A stretch of DNA of 64,000 nucleotides from Actinacidiphila yanglinensis (GTDB lineage Bacteria; Actinomycetota; Actinomycetes; Streptomycetales; Streptomycetaceae), in contig NZ_FNVU01000020.1 of the NCBI RefSeq assembly GCF_900107965.1, forward strand, positions 62,001 to 126,000, read 5' to 3'. A program made the translations under genes and the position numbers. The notes below the pieces were generated by a model. That model made no database searches and was not told the origin of the DNA. It worked only from the letters and a program-made list of their open reading frames with translations. Every line of letters begins with the position of its first letter. Positions within the stretch are counted from its first letter, which is position 1. Positions 52,801 through 60,538 of the stretch are shown piece after piece.

Positions 52801-52982
52801 GCACCGACACCTGGAAGACCGCGACGTTCACCGTGGACGACGCCGCCTTCCACAACGGCGAGAACGCGGGCACCGACTTCCGGCTCGCCAACAGCGGTGA
52901 CACCGGCACGATCGGGCGCGTGCACGTCTCCGTCACCGGCGACAACGTGCTGGCGCTGCACCTGTGCCCGGACGGCAACTGA
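49848..52982 (+). CDS. Secreted GH92 alpha-mannosidase
   Basis: 1044 residues. Sec signal (FGVLVLALAACVAAAPQALA) and GH92 domain from about 45 (YVDPLIGTKKGVDFENTFPG, FSLDHFSGGCSSFGDIPL, DGLPGNDDNGALSSEYVWAA, LGMMPATPG). GH92 enzymes are Ca-dependent exo-alpha-mannosidases (mostly alpha-1,2) acting on yeast mannan or N-glycans. After the catalytic part come an Ig-like region (about 790-870) and a C-terminal beta-sandwich (about 885-1040) likely to bind carbohydrate. The GTG at 49848 has GAAAGG nearby. Confidence 0.9.
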   Translation: MYPRSRRRSRFGVLVLALAACVAAAPQALAAAAAPGDSGSHTALVSDPTSYVDPLIGTKKGVDFENTFPGVTAPFGMMQFSPDTTSGGTGYSYTDDAIRGFSLDHFSGGCSSFGDIPLLPVTGAVGTDPAGRTEHFSHDDEQAVPGSYAVKLADSGVQVNLGATTRTGIARFDYPSGSQAQVLVKSGTSLGGDLSADVHVVNDHELSGTTTPHGLCNNSSYTMYFDITFDRPFTAHGTWQGGTVTPGASSASGSGSGAYLTFDTSADSSVTAKVGMSYVSTAGAAKNSAAEIPGWNVAHVQADTRAAWRDLLRKVDVGGASKDELTTFYTSLYRSFQSPSVFNDVDGRYIGFDDAIHTVPKGHTQYATFSDWDIYRSLAPLQTMLYPEKAGDMANSLLRDAQQQGGWWPKWPSQNMTGNVMNGDNGVPLFAQYVAFGAKGVDVADALPIMEKAATTSQKVGWGWVERPGVEDYVKLGYAPNDATSQGDHGLQGASETLEWSTDDFAISRLAATVGDHRTEAEYAKRGNNWQNIYDPATGYLRPRDDNGSFPAGPGFQTPPAGAFGQDGYDEGNAAQYNWSVQQDVAGLVAAMGGKDKVVPRLDDFFSQLNAGGNAPYDWAGNEIDTTAPWMYDYVGQPWKTQEVARRFETQLFTTAPDGLPGNDDNGALSSEYVWAALGMMPATPGTPTLALNSPLVKRAVISLGTGRKITIDAPKAADNAPYVTGMRLDGRTFASTALPASFATGGGTLDVSLSTRPDTHWATGAQAAPPSYRSYEVPAVGYLTPTGTQIAPGGTSLPGTVGVSQLAGHAGKVHWTATTDVPGVSVSPSSGTLDLTRASSAKVPVSIAVADGTPSGYHPVKVAFTTSDGQSLPGGASVITVPAADGAATSCDTLGATDTECGLRLRDNGDGHTTPVTVAGRSGRSTTDGSPYEYFDVDNTTVPGGSYHATVTIDYYDHGTGSWSLQYDATGNAYESTAPVAKTGTDTWKTATFTVDDAAFHNGENAGTDFRLANSGDTGTIGRVHVSVTGDNVLALHLCPDGN

Positions 52983-53026
52983 ACCCGGTGATCCCGGCGG
53001 TCGGCTGACCGCGGGGTGAACGCCTC

Positions 53027-53066
53027 GCGGCGGCCGGCCGGTTCGCGTGAACCGGCCGGCCGCCGC
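53027..53066. terminator. Bidirectional terminator, 18-bp perfect stem
   Basis: GCGGCGGCCGGCCGGTTC (53027-53044) pairs perfectly with 53049-53066 around a GCGT loop. It separates the convergent GH92 gene and the catabolic operon. Confidence 0.85.
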
Positions 53067-53087
53067 ACCCGTCGTGCCGGTCGGCGG

Positions 53088-54080
53088 TCAGATCACCGCC
53101 GACTCCAGCGACTGCGGCGCGAACAGCTCCTCCGGTGCGAACTGCCGGGCGGACAGCCCCTGCTCGTGGTGGTAGCGCAGGAACGCCGACAGCGCCTCCC
53201 GGTTGCCCGGCAGACCGTAGGACCAGAAGTCCCGGCCCAGCAGCGCCCGGGCCTCCTCCAGTTGCGGTGTCAGCCAGGGCAGCATGAAGCGCAGCGCCGA
53301 GGTGTCGTAGAGGTTCGCGTACGCCTCGTCGCGCGCCGCGAGCAGCGCCTTGTACAGCGACTGGGCGACCCACGGATGGCGCTCGTACACGTCCCGGCGG
53401 ATCACGACCACGTGCATGATCGGGAAGACGCCGGTCGCGCCGTAGTACTCCTTCTCGGCCGCGACCACGTCCGGGAAGACCCGCCGCACCCGCGGGTCGC
53501 CGGCCGCGAACGGGCTCGGCACGCGCGGGGTGCACAGCGCGTCGATCTCGCCGGCCGCCAGCATCGCCGAGAGCGTCGCGCCCTCCGGTATCCGGCTGAT
53601 CCGGACCGACGCGGGCAGGTCGAGATCGGCCTTCTCCACGCGCCCGGCGGTCTCCTGACCTCCCGTCACGTAGCGCACGGAGTCGAAGGGCACGCCGTGC
53701 CGGTCGCCGAGGATGCCGCGCATCCAGACGCACGCGGTCAACTGGTACTCCGGGGTGCCGATCAGCTTGCCGCGCAGGTCCTCCGCCGAGGAGATGCCGG
53801 CGTCGGCGTGGCAGTACAGCGAGCTGTGCCGGAACATGCGGGAGGTGAAGACCGGCAGGGCGACGAAGGGGGACGGGTCGGAGCGCAGCGAGACCACGTA
53901 GGAGGACAGCGACATCTCCGCCACCTCGAACTCCTGGTGCCGCAGCATGCGGAAGAAGGTCTCCTCGACCGGCAGTCGCAGATAGGTCAGGTCGATGCCG
54001 TCGGGGCGGATCGTGCCCTCGGCCAGTGCGCGGGTGCGGTCGTAGTCCCCGCAGGCGAAGGTGAGCCGGAGTGGGGCCAT
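53088..54080 (-). CDS. 4,5-dihydroxyphthalate decarboxylase-type protein
   Basis: 330 residues, no signal peptide, so cytosolic despite a periplasmic-binding-like fold. Matches the Pht5 family pattern: LTFACGDYDRTRALAEGTIR, FFRMLRHQEFEVAEMSLSSY, FTSRMFRHSSLYCH, FPIMHVVVIRRDVYERHPWV. Pht5 converts 4,5-dihydroxyphthalate to protocatechuate. Last gene of the operon dehydrogenase-LigK-LigJ-this gene; it starts 6 nt after the LigJ stop. A second, more diverged family member lies at 57131, so this copy is the better candidate for the true decarboxylase. Confidence 0.78.
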   Translation of the reverse strand: MAPLRLTFACGDYDRTRALAEGTIRPDGIDLTYLRLPVEETFFRMLRHQEFEVAEMSLSSYVVSLRSDPSPFVALPVFTSRMFRHSSLYCHADAGISSAEDLRGKLIGTPEYQLTACVWMRGILGDRHGVPFDSVRYVTGGQETAGRVEKADLDLPASVRISRIPEGATLSAMLAAGEIDALCTPRVPSPFAAGDPRVRRVFPDVVAAEKEYYGATGVFPIMHVVVIRRDVYERHPWVAQSLYKALLAARDEAYANLYDTSALRFMLPWLTPQLEEARALLGRDFWSYGLPGNREALSAFLRYHHEQGLSARQFAPEELFAPQSLESAVI

Positions 54081-54086
54081 GGGGAA

Positions 54087-55109
54087 CTACCTTCCGTCCA
54101 GGGTGAGTCGGGCGTCGAGCCGGGGATAGACGCGGCGGGCGTTGGCCTCCAGGACCCGGTGGAGCTGGGGCGCGGTCAGGCCGGCCCGCTCGACGTAGTG
54201 CCGGGTGTCGTCCCACGCGACGCCGGTGTCCGGGTCGGCGCCGCGCACCGCGCCCAGCATCTCCGAGCCGAACAGCACGTTGTCCGGGCCGATCACCCGC
54301 AGCAGCAGGTCGATGCCCGCCTGGTGGTACACGCAGGAGTCGAAGAAGACGTTCTCGCGCAGCAGTTCGGCCGGATCGGGCCGCCCCTCGCGGGCGGCCA
54401 GCCCCCGGTAGCGGCCCCAGTGGTAGGGCACCGCGCCGCCGCCGTGCGGGATGACGAGGCGCAGCGTCGGGAAGCGGGCGAACAGCTCCCCGCCCAGCAA
54501 CTGCGCGAACACGGCGGTGTCGGCGTTGAGGTAGTGCGCGCCGAGGGTGTGAAAGGCCGGGTTGCGGGACGTCGAGACGTGCACCATGGCCGGCACGTCG
54601 AGCTCGGTCATCGCCTCGTAGAGCGGGAACCAGTACGGGTCGGTGAGCGGCGGCGCGGACCAGTGCCCGCCGGACGGGTCGGGGTTGAGGTTGCAGCCGA
54701 CGAATCCCAACTCCTCGACGCAGCGGCGCAGTTCCGCCACGGCGTCGGTCAGCCGGCCGCCCGGGGTCTGCGGCAGCTGGCAGACGGCGGCGAAGTGCCG
54801 GGGGAACAGGGCCGTCACGCGGTGCACGAGGTCGTTGCTCGCCGCCGCCCAGCCGCGGGCGGTGGCCGGGTCGGGCACGTGGTGCTCCATCCCGGACGCC
54901 TTCGGCGAGAACAGCATCAGGTCACCGCCGCGCTCACGCAGCACCTTCAGCTGGTGCCGCTCCACGCTCTCGCGCAGCTGGTCGTCGCTGATCGCGGCCG
55001 GCACCGGCAGCGGCAGCGAGGGGTCCGCCAGCCGCGCCGACTGCGCGTCCCGGAAGGCCTGGAGCTGCGGGGGAGCGGTCGTGTAGTGGCCGTGGCAGTC
55101 GATGATCAC
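54087..55109 (-). CDS. ligJ: LigJ-type 4-oxalomesaconate hydratase (amidohydrolase family)
   Basis: 340 residues. MIIDCHGHYTT carries the HxH metal site (H6, H8); further conserved parts are FSPKASGMEHHVPDP, FVGCNLNPDPSGGHWSAPPL, MVHVSTSRNPAFHTLGAHYL, VIPHGGGAVPYHWGRYRGLA and LFGSEMLGAVRG. LigJ hydrates 4-oxalomesaconate to 4-carboxy-4-hydroxy-2-oxoadipate in the protocatechuate 4,5-cleavage and gallate pathways. The ATG overlaps the LigK stop (ATGA). The match to LigJ is close across the whole length. Confidence 0.85.
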   Translation of the reverse strand: MIIDCHGHYTTAPPQLQAFRDAQSARLADPSLPLPVPAAISDDQLRESVERHQLKVLRERGGDLMLFSPKASGMEHHVPDPATARGWAAASNDLVHRVTALFPRHFAAVCQLPQTPGGRLTDAVAELRRCVEELGFVGCNLNPDPSGGHWSAPPLTDPYWFPLYEAMTELDVPAMVHVSTSRNPAFHTLGAHYLNADTAVFAQLLGGELFARFPTLRLVIPHGGGAVPYHWGRYRGLAAREGRPDPAELLRENVFFDSCVYHQAGIDLLLRVIGPDNVLFGSEMLGAVRGADPDTGVAWDDTRHYVERAGLTAPQLHRVLEANARRVYPRLDARLTLDGR

Positions 55110-55921
55110 CGGGTCCGGCTCCCCGCTCGCGGGGACGCGCCCGCGGGGTCGGGTGAAGGAGTGGCCCCGGGGCGTGACGCGGGATCGACCGCTGAGGCGT
55201 CCGCCGCGCCGATGGCGGCATCGTCCGCGCGATCGGCGGCCGGCGCGGCGTCCCGATAGGTCAGCCCCTTGGCAGCGAGCCGGTCGCGCATCCCATGCAC
55301 GTCCAGGCCGAGTTCACCGGCCGCGTAGCGGGCCCGCAGTGCCGCCTCGCGCTCCTCGCGCGCGGCCGACGCCTCGCGCACCTGCTCCGCGCGCTCGCGT
55401 GGTACCCGCACCACCCCGTCGTCGTCCGCCACCACGACATCACCGGGCCGGATCCACTGCCCCCCGCACACCACGGGCACGTTGACGTCGCCGAGCGTCT
55501 CCTTCACGGTGCCGAAGGCGCACGTGTGCCGGGCCCACACCGGGAAGCCCATCCCGCGCAGCTCCGCGACGTCGCGGCAGCCGGCGTCGATCACCAGCCC
55601 GCGCACCCCGCGGGCCGCGACCGCGGTGGCGAGCAGGTCGCCGAAGTAGCCGGCCTGCGAGGGCGAGGTGGGCGCGACCACCAGGATGTCGCCCTCCCGG
55701 CACTGCTCGACCGCCACGTGCAGCATCCAGTTGTCGGCCGGCGGCACGCTCACCGTGACCGCCGTGCCGGCCACGCGGGCGCCGGACCACACCGGGCGCA
55801 ACTCGGGGGCGAGCAACCCGGTCCTGCCCTGCGCCTCGTGGACGGTGGCGACTCCGAACCCCGCCAGCCCCGCCACGGTCGCGGCGGCCGCGCGCGGCGG
55901 GTTCGTGACCACGACGCTCAT
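55106..55921 (-). CDS. ligK: LigK-type 4-carboxy-4-hydroxy-2-oxoadipate aldolase (RraA fold)
   Basis: 271 residues. RraA-like fold with the class II pyruvate-aldolase motif D-x20-R-D (GDLLATAVAARG ... DAGCRD). It cleaves 4-carboxy-4-hydroxy-2-oxoadipate to pyruvate and oxaloacetate and may decarboxylate oxaloacetate. The usual length is about 228; here an extra C-terminal tail of about 40 residues is Ala/Asp/Pro-rich and disordered. It is preceded by the dehydrogenase (ATGA overlap) and followed by LigJ (ATGA overlap). Confidence 0.85.
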   Translation of the reverse strand: MSVVVTNPPRAAAATVAGLAGFGVATVHEAQGRTGLLAPELRPVWSGARVAGTAVTVSVPPADNWMLHVAVEQCREGDILVVAPTSPSQAGYFGDLLATAVAARGVRGLVIDAGCRDVAELRGMGFPVWARHTCAFGTVKETLGDVNVPVVCGGQWIRPGDVVVADDDGVVRVPRERAEQVREASAAREEREAALRARYAAGELGLDVHGMRDRLAAKGLTYRDAAPAADRADDAAIGAADASAVDPASRPGATPSPDPAGASPRAGSRTR

Positions 55922-57036
55922 GCGGCCACCTCCTGCGGGAGCAGCGAGACGTGCACGGCGTCGCCGCCGTACTCGCCGCCGACGGTGCGGATCGCCCGGT
56001 CGGTCTCGGCCAGCCCGAAGGTGTGGGTGCCGAGCCGCTCCAGCGGGAAGCGGCCCGACGCGAGCTGCTCCAGGGCGAGTTCGCAGCTGCGGTAGCTGTG
56101 GCCCCGGGCGCTCTTCACGCTGATCGACTTCTCGGTGATCTTCTTCAGCGGGAAGTCCGGGAACGCGGCGAGCTCGCCCTGCACCACCATGGTGCCCTCG
56201 CGCCGCACGAGCGCGTCGACGCCGAGCAGCAGCGGCGCGGTGCCGGCGCCCGCGGTGCAGTCCAGCACCACGTCCACCCCCTTGCCCGCGGTCAGTTCGC
56301 GGATCCGCTCCAGCGGGTCCTCGCGGGTCACGTCGATCACCGCGTCGGCGCCGAGCTCCCGGGCCAGCGCCAGGCGTGCGGCGTCCCGCGTGGTCCCGGT
56401 GACGACGATCAGAGCGGCCCCGGCCTGCTTGCAGGCCACCACCTGCGACAGCCCCTGCTGGCCCGGGCCCTGGATCAGCACGGTGGAGGCGTAGCGGACG
56501 CCGGCGGTCACCAGGGCCCACTCGATGCCGTTGGACAACGGCGTGACCAGGCCCGCCAGTTCGGGCGACACCCCGTCGGGCACCCGGTGGACGACGGAGT
56601 TCCACGGCAGGTAGAGGTACTGCGCGAAACCACCCCACAGGCGGTACGGGTTGTCGGCCGAGGTGTAGCCGTAGCGCCGCGCGTCGGGGTTGGTGCGCCA
56701 GTCGGTCGCTTCGCAGTGCCGGTACTCGCCTGCGTGGCACCACGCGCAGCGGAAGCAGCCGACGTAGTGCTCGACGAAGACCCGGTCGCCCTCGCGCAGT
56801 CCCTTGCGCTCGGTGAACGCCCGGCCCGCGCGGGCGATGGTCCCGACGTTCTCGTGGCCCATGATCACCGGGTCGGCGAACGGGGGCTTGGCGTACATCT
56901 TCACGTCGGTGCCGCAGATCCCGGCCACCTCGACCCGCAGCAGCGCGCCGTCGTCGGGGATGTCCGGCATCGGGAACTCGCGCAGCTCGGTGGTGCCTGG
57001 CGCGGTTCTGACCGCTGCCAGTACCTGATCTGCCAT
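55918..57036 (-). CDS. Zinc-dependent medium-chain dehydrogenase
   Basis: 372 residues. Catalytic zinc site GICGTDVKMY and GHENVG; structural zinc lobe with cysteines in CFRCAWCHAGEYRHC; Rossmann motif VLIQGPGQQGLSQVVA. First gene of the four-gene operon, so it could oxidise an alcohol or dihydrodiol-derived intermediate. Classical phthalate dihydrodiol dehydrogenases are not of this family, so its substrate is an open question. GGAGAGG precedes the ATG at 57036. Confidence 0.85.
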   Translation of the reverse strand: MADQVLAAVRTAPGTTELREFPMPDIPDDGALLRVEVAGICGTDVKMYAKPPFADPVIMGHENVGTIARAGRAFTERKGLREGDRVFVEHYVGCFRCAWCHAGEYRHCEATDWRTNPDARRYGYTSADNPYRLWGGFAQYLYLPWNSVVHRVPDGVSPELAGLVTPLSNGIEWALVTAGVRYASTVLIQGPGQQGLSQVVACKQAGAALIVVTGTTRDAARLALARELGADAVIDVTREDPLERIRELTAGKGVDVVLDCTAGAGTAPLLLGVDALVRREGTMVVQGELAAFPDFPLKKITEKSISVKSARGHSYRSCELALEQLASGRFPLERLGTHTFGLAETDRAIRTVGGEYGGDAVHVSLLPQEVAA

Positions 57037-57094
57037 GGGCCTCTCCTCGTCCGTGTGTCGTGGCGCCCGTCGCCCGGGGCGCGACGACACTCTA

Positions 57095-57113
57095 TGGCCT
57101 TATGGACTGACCA
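57095..57113 (-). promoter_or_regulatory. Shared 19-bp regulon motif, copy A
   Basis: Minus strand TGGTCAGTCCATAAGGCCA, in the 94-bp divergent gap between the dehydrogenase operon and the second Pht5-like operon. It matches copy B (62777-62795) at 15 of 19 positions, including TGGTnnGTCCAT. Confidence 0.7.
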
Positions 57114-57130
57114 TGCTACCTTTCCATGCC

Positions 57131-58078
57131 ATGGCCGTACCCACGCTGACGACAGTGACCCGCACCCAGGGCGCCAACGCCTCGCTCAAGGACGGAACCG
57201 TGCGCCCGCACGGCTTCACGCTGGACTTCGAGGAGGTGCCCGTCCTCGTGCACGCCTTCCGCCGGATGGTGCGCGGGCTGGAGTTCGACGTCAGCGAGAT
57301 GGCGCTGACCACCTACCTCGTGGCCAAGGCGCACGGCGCGCGCTTCACCGCGCTGCCCGCGTTCCTGGTCCGCGGCTTCCACCACGGCGCGATCCTGTAC
57401 GACCCGGAGTCCGGCATCAGCGGCCCGAAGGACCTGGAAGGACGCCGGGTCGGGGTCAACCGCGGCTACACCGTGACCACCGGGGTGTGGGCGCGCGCCG
57501 TGCTCGACCAGGAGCACGGCGTCGACCTCGACCGTGTGACGTGGGTGCTCTCCGGTGACGAGCACGTCCCCGACTACCGGCCGCCGTCGAACGTCGTGCC
57601 CATGCCGGAGGGCGGCTCGCTGGAGGAGATGGTGCTCAGCGGCGAACTCGCCGCCGTCATCGGCCTCGACGCGCGCAGCGCCCGGCTCAAGCCGCTGATT
57701 TCCGACCCGCAGCAGGCCGCGATGGCCGCGCTGGCCGAGCGCGGCACCTATCCGATCAACCACCTGGTGGTGGTCAGGGACGACCTGCTGCGCGAGTTCC
57801 CGCGGCTGGGCGCCGAGGTGTTCGGCGCGTTCGCCCGCGCCAAGCAGGCGTACGTCGAGCGGCTGGGGAACGGTGCGATCGCCAGGCCCACCCCGGCCGA
57901 CCTGGTCCACCTCCGGGTGATGGAGGCGACCGGCCGCGACCCGCTGCCCTACGGGCTGGCGCCCAACCGGCTCGTGCTGGAGGAGCTGATGGAGCACGCG
58001 GTGCGCCAGCACATCCTCGACGCACCGCTGCCGCTGGAGGCGCTGTTCGCCGACGGCACCCGCGACCTGACCGCCTGA
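57131..58078 (+). CDS. Diverged 4,5-dihydroxyphthalate-decarboxylase-like protein
   Basis: 315 residues, no signal peptide. Same family as the protein at 53088 (LKDGTVRPHGFTLDFEEVPV, RRMVRGLEFDVSEMALTTYL, VRGFHHGAILYDPESGI, YPINHLVVVRDDLLREFPRL). However the N-terminal active-site-like block CGDYDRTRAL is replaced by RTQGANASLKD, and RMFRHS becomes RGFHHG. It probably acts on a related but different acid, or binds a ligand without decarboxylating it. The ATG at 57131 is favoured over 57113 because 57113 overlaps the motif. Followed 9 nt later by the RpiB-like gene. Confidence 0.7.
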   Translation: MAVPTLTTVTRTQGANASLKDGTVRPHGFTLDFEEVPVLVHAFRRMVRGLEFDVSEMALTTYLVAKAHGARFTALPAFLVRGFHHGAILYDPESGISGPKDLEGRRVGVNRGYTVTTGVWARAVLDQEHGVDLDRVTWVLSGDEHVPDYRPPSNVVPMPEGGSLEEMVLSGELAAVIGLDARSARLKPLISDPQQAAMAALAERGTYPINHLVVVRDDLLREFPRLGAEVFGAFARAKQAYVERLGNGAIARPTPADLVHLRVMEATGRDPLPYGLAPNRLVLEELMEHAVRQHILDAPLPLEALFADGTRDLTA

Positions 58079-58087
58079 GGAGACGCC

Positions 58088-58543
58088 GTGCTGATCGCGC
58101 TGGCCGCCGACCACAACGGCGTCGAGCTGAAGTCCTGGCTGTGCGGGTGGCTGACCGCGCAGGGCCACACACCCGACGACCGCGGGGCCTACGACGGCGT
58201 CCCGCACACCGACTACCCGCCGCTGTGCGCGGACGTGTGCCTCCAGGTCGTGCACGGCGCCGCGGCGCGCGGCGTCGTGCTGGGCGGCAGCGGGCTCGGT
58301 GAGTCCATCGCCTGCAACAAGATCCGCGGCATCCGCGCCGGGCTGTGCCACGACGTGCGCAGCGCGCGCATCTCACGCGCCAACAACGACTCGAACGTCC
58401 TGGTGCTCGCTGCCAAGGTGCTGTCCCCGCGCGCGGCCGAGCAGATCGTCGCGGCCTGGCTGGAGACGCCGTTCAAGGGCGGCGAGCACCGGCGCCGGCT
58501 GGACCAGATCGCGGCGCTGGAGCGGGGCGCACCGCTTCCGTGA
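58088..58543 (+). CDS. RpiB/LacAB-like isomerase with altered active site
   Basis: 151 residues. Overall RpiB fold: LIALAADHNGVELK (D8, H9), GVVLGGSGLGESIACNK (E72), TPFKGGEHRRRLDQI (H134). By comparison with mycobacterial RpiB (recalled), the ring-opening His is N99 (SRANNDSN), and phosphate-binding Arg positions are K110 and E133. These changes suggest an isomerase acting on a non-phosphorylated substrate. GAGGAG overlaps the preceding stop. A ribose-5-phosphate role is unlikely in this cluster. Confidence 0.78.
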   Translation: MLIALAADHNGVELKSWLCGWLTAQGHTPDDRGAYDGVPHTDYPPLCADVCLQVVHGAAARGVVLGGSGLGESIACNKIRGIRAGLCHDVRSARISRANNDSNVLVLAAKVLSPRAAEQIVAAWLETPFKGGEHRRRLDQIAALERGAPLP

Positions 58544-58668
58544 GGGCACTGCTTCCGTGAGGGCATCGCGGCCGGCCCGGGCGCACACGCGCTTCGGGTC
58601 GGCCCACGGCGCCGTGCGCGAGGCGCGACGGCGGAAACCGCGCGGCCCCATGGGCGCGGCGCGGCGGG

Positions 58669-59517
58669 TCACGCCGTCGCCAGGAACTCCAACACGCGGC
58701 TGGGCGCGGTGTGTTCGGTCTGGTCGGCGACCGGCACGTCCCAGAACTCCGCCCGGGGCAGGCACTCCTGGAGGTAGCGCGCCGCGGACGGCGCGTGCGA
58801 CTCGTCCTGGCCGGGCACGATCAGCGCGGGCACGTCCAGCGCCAGCAGGTCCTCCGGCTCCGGTCCCGGCACCGTGTCCCGGTCGAACAGCAGCCGGGCG
58901 GTCCCGCCGGCCGCGAGCCGGTAGCGGTCCGGGGCCATCGCGGCGTAGCGCGTGGCGAAGGCGGCGTCCTGGCGCAGCACGCTCGCCCACGGACCCACCC
59001 GCGGATCGGCGGAGAAACCCGCGTCGGTGCCCGCCGCGAGTTCCGCGACCCGCGCCAGCCCGTGCTCGTCGGCGTACGCCAGATGCGTCACGAAGCGCGC
59101 GTGCTGCTTCATGCGGTACTTCACCCCGCCCGCCGGGGAGTACAGCACCATGCCGAGCACCCGCTCGGGGTGCGCCACCGCGACCGCGGCCACCGTCGAG
59201 CAGCCGACGCACCCGCCCATCAAGTACGCCTGTCCGATGCCCAGATGGTCCAGCAGCCCGACGCCCTGCCGGACGTAGTCCGACCAGCCGATCCGTTCCA
59301 CCCGCCCGCCGGACCGGCCCGACTCCCGCCGGTCGAAGGTGATGCAGGTGTACGCGGCGGCCAACTGCTCCAGCAGCCGCAGCCGCCGGTAGACGCCGAC
59401 CGTCCGCCAGCTCTCCAGGGTCGAATCGAAGCCGCCGGGCGAGAACATCAGCAGCGGCGGCCCCGAACCGGCCGTCTCGTAGCGGGTGGTGATCCCGTCG
59501 ATCACAACGGTGGGCAT
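58669..59517 (-). CDS. Alpha/beta hydrolase with cysteine nucleophile
   Basis: 282 residues. The nucleophile elbow reads LMGGCVGCST, so C103 replaces the usual Ser, as in dienelactone hydrolase. D238 (PGQDES) and H269 (TEHTAP) complete the triad; oxyanion region FSPGGFDST. Candidate roles are lactone, ester or C-C bond hydrolysis of a ring-cleavage product. The ATG at 59517 follows GAGGAGC. Last gene of the five-gene minus-strand operon starting at the ferredoxin. Confidence 0.82.
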   Translation of the reverse strand: MPTVVIDGITTRYETAGSGPPLLMFSPGGFDSTLESWRTVGVYRRLRLLEQLAAAYTCITFDRRESGRSGGRVERIGWSDYVRQGVGLLDHLGIGQAYLMGGCVGCSTVAAVAVAHPERVLGMVLYSPAGGVKYRMKQHARFVTHLAYADEHGLARVAELAAGTDAGFSADPRVGPWASVLRQDAAFATRYAAMAPDRYRLAAGGTARLLFDRDTVPGPEPEDLLALDVPALIVPGQDESHAPSAARYLQECLPRAEFWDVPVADQTEHTAPSRVLEFLATA

Positions 59518-59605
59518 GGGCGCTCCTCGCATCGGGCGCCGGCGGCGCGGCGCGGGGGACCGGCGGTACGGCGCCGGCAGGGCGGGTGGTAGAGGTGACG
59601 GACCG

Positions 59606-60442
59606 TCAATTTGCCGTCGATGGAACGGGGATGCCGCCGGCGATCTGCCGGGCGGCCCGCACGTCCTCGGCGTACGCGCTGACCGCGTCGTGGGTGACCC
59701 GGGCGACGTTGGCGTAGGTGGGCGGCGGGTCGTCCAGCGCCGAGGCCGCGTAGCCGATCGCCGCGTGCGCCATCCGCATCCGGCCGTCGAGCCACGGGCC
59801 GCCGCCGAAGCCGCCGAGGACCGGCACCGGGACCGCCGCGGCCACCGCCGCGCCCACCACCGGGCCGGAGTTGGTGAAGTTCAGCAGGACCGCGCCGGCC
59901 TCCACCAGCCGCCTGGCCTCCTCGACCATGGCGTCCTTCATCTCCACCGGCACCTGGTCGGAGGGGGAGGGCACCGCGCGGTACTCCACGCCGTAGCGCA
60001 GCGCGGTCTGCGGGGTGATGCCGAACTGCGCGAAGACCGGGATGCCGGCGGCGCTGACCGCGGCCACGGCGTCGAGATGGTCGCCCGCGCCGTCCAGCTT
60101 GACCATGTCGACGCCCGCCTCCTTGACGAAGCGGATCGCGGCCGCGAGCGCGCCGGCGGTGCCCTCCTGGAGCGGGCCGAACGGAAAGTCGACGCTGACC
60201 AGGGCGCGTTGGACCCCGCGCCGGACGGCCCGGGCCACCACCACCATCTCGTCCATCGTGACCTCGAACGGATTGGTGTGCCCCCACAGGTTCACCCCGA
60301 CCGTGTCGCCCACCGACACCAGGTCCACGCCCGCGCGGTCGACGATCCGGGCGATCTGGTAGTCCCAGGCCACCACTCCGACGATCTTCCGGCCGGCGTC
60401 CTTCATCCGCTGCAGGGCCTGCGGACTGATCTTCTCTGACAT
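59606..60442 (-). CDS. PanB-like (ketopantoate hydroxymethyltransferase-fold) protein, catalytic residues altered
   Basis: 278 residues. PanB barrel with metal-binding D46 (SVGDTVG) and D85 (SVDFPFGP) and K115 kept. The E. coli PanB residues E114, H136 and catalytic E181 correspond to D117, Q139 and a Thr/Asn (LLNFTNSG, 186-193). It should still bind a metal-enolate of an alpha-keto acid but not perform the same C1 transfer; a retro-aldol or isomerisation step is possible. Start ATG 60442 follows GGAGGAA. In a catabolic operon between the hydrolase and the unrecognised 168-residue gene. Confidence 0.78.
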   Translation of the reverse strand: MSEKISPQALQRMKDAGRKIVGVVAWDYQIARIVDRAGVDLVSVGDTVGVNLWGHTNPFEVTMDEMVVVARAVRRGVQRALVSVDFPFGPLQEGTAGALAAAIRFVKEAGVDMVKLDGAGDHLDAVAAVSAAGIPVFAQFGITPQTALRYGVEYRAVPSPSDQVPVEMKDAMVEEARRLVEAGAVLLNFTNSGPVVGAAVAAAVPVPVLGGFGGGPWLDGRMRMAHAAIGYAASALDDPPPTYANVARVTHDAVSAYAEDVRAARQIAGGIPVPSTAN

Positions 60443-60538
60443 CGTGCGTCCGTTCCTCCGGTTCCGAGTTGCCGGTGCTGCGGCAGGTGGGGTACGGGCG
60501 GGCGGCCGGCATCGCGGGGCCGCCCGCCCGCACCCCGG

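Noticed and set aside
49824..52961. 1045-codon open frame antisense to GH92
   Set aside because: Mirror of a GC-rich real gene; composition is Arg/Gly/Val/His-rich with no domain, while the plus strand has a signal peptide and GH92 motifs.
53088..58078. The two Pht5-like proteins as ABC transporter binding proteins
   Set aside because: Neither has a signal peptide or lipobox and there are no permease genes nearby.
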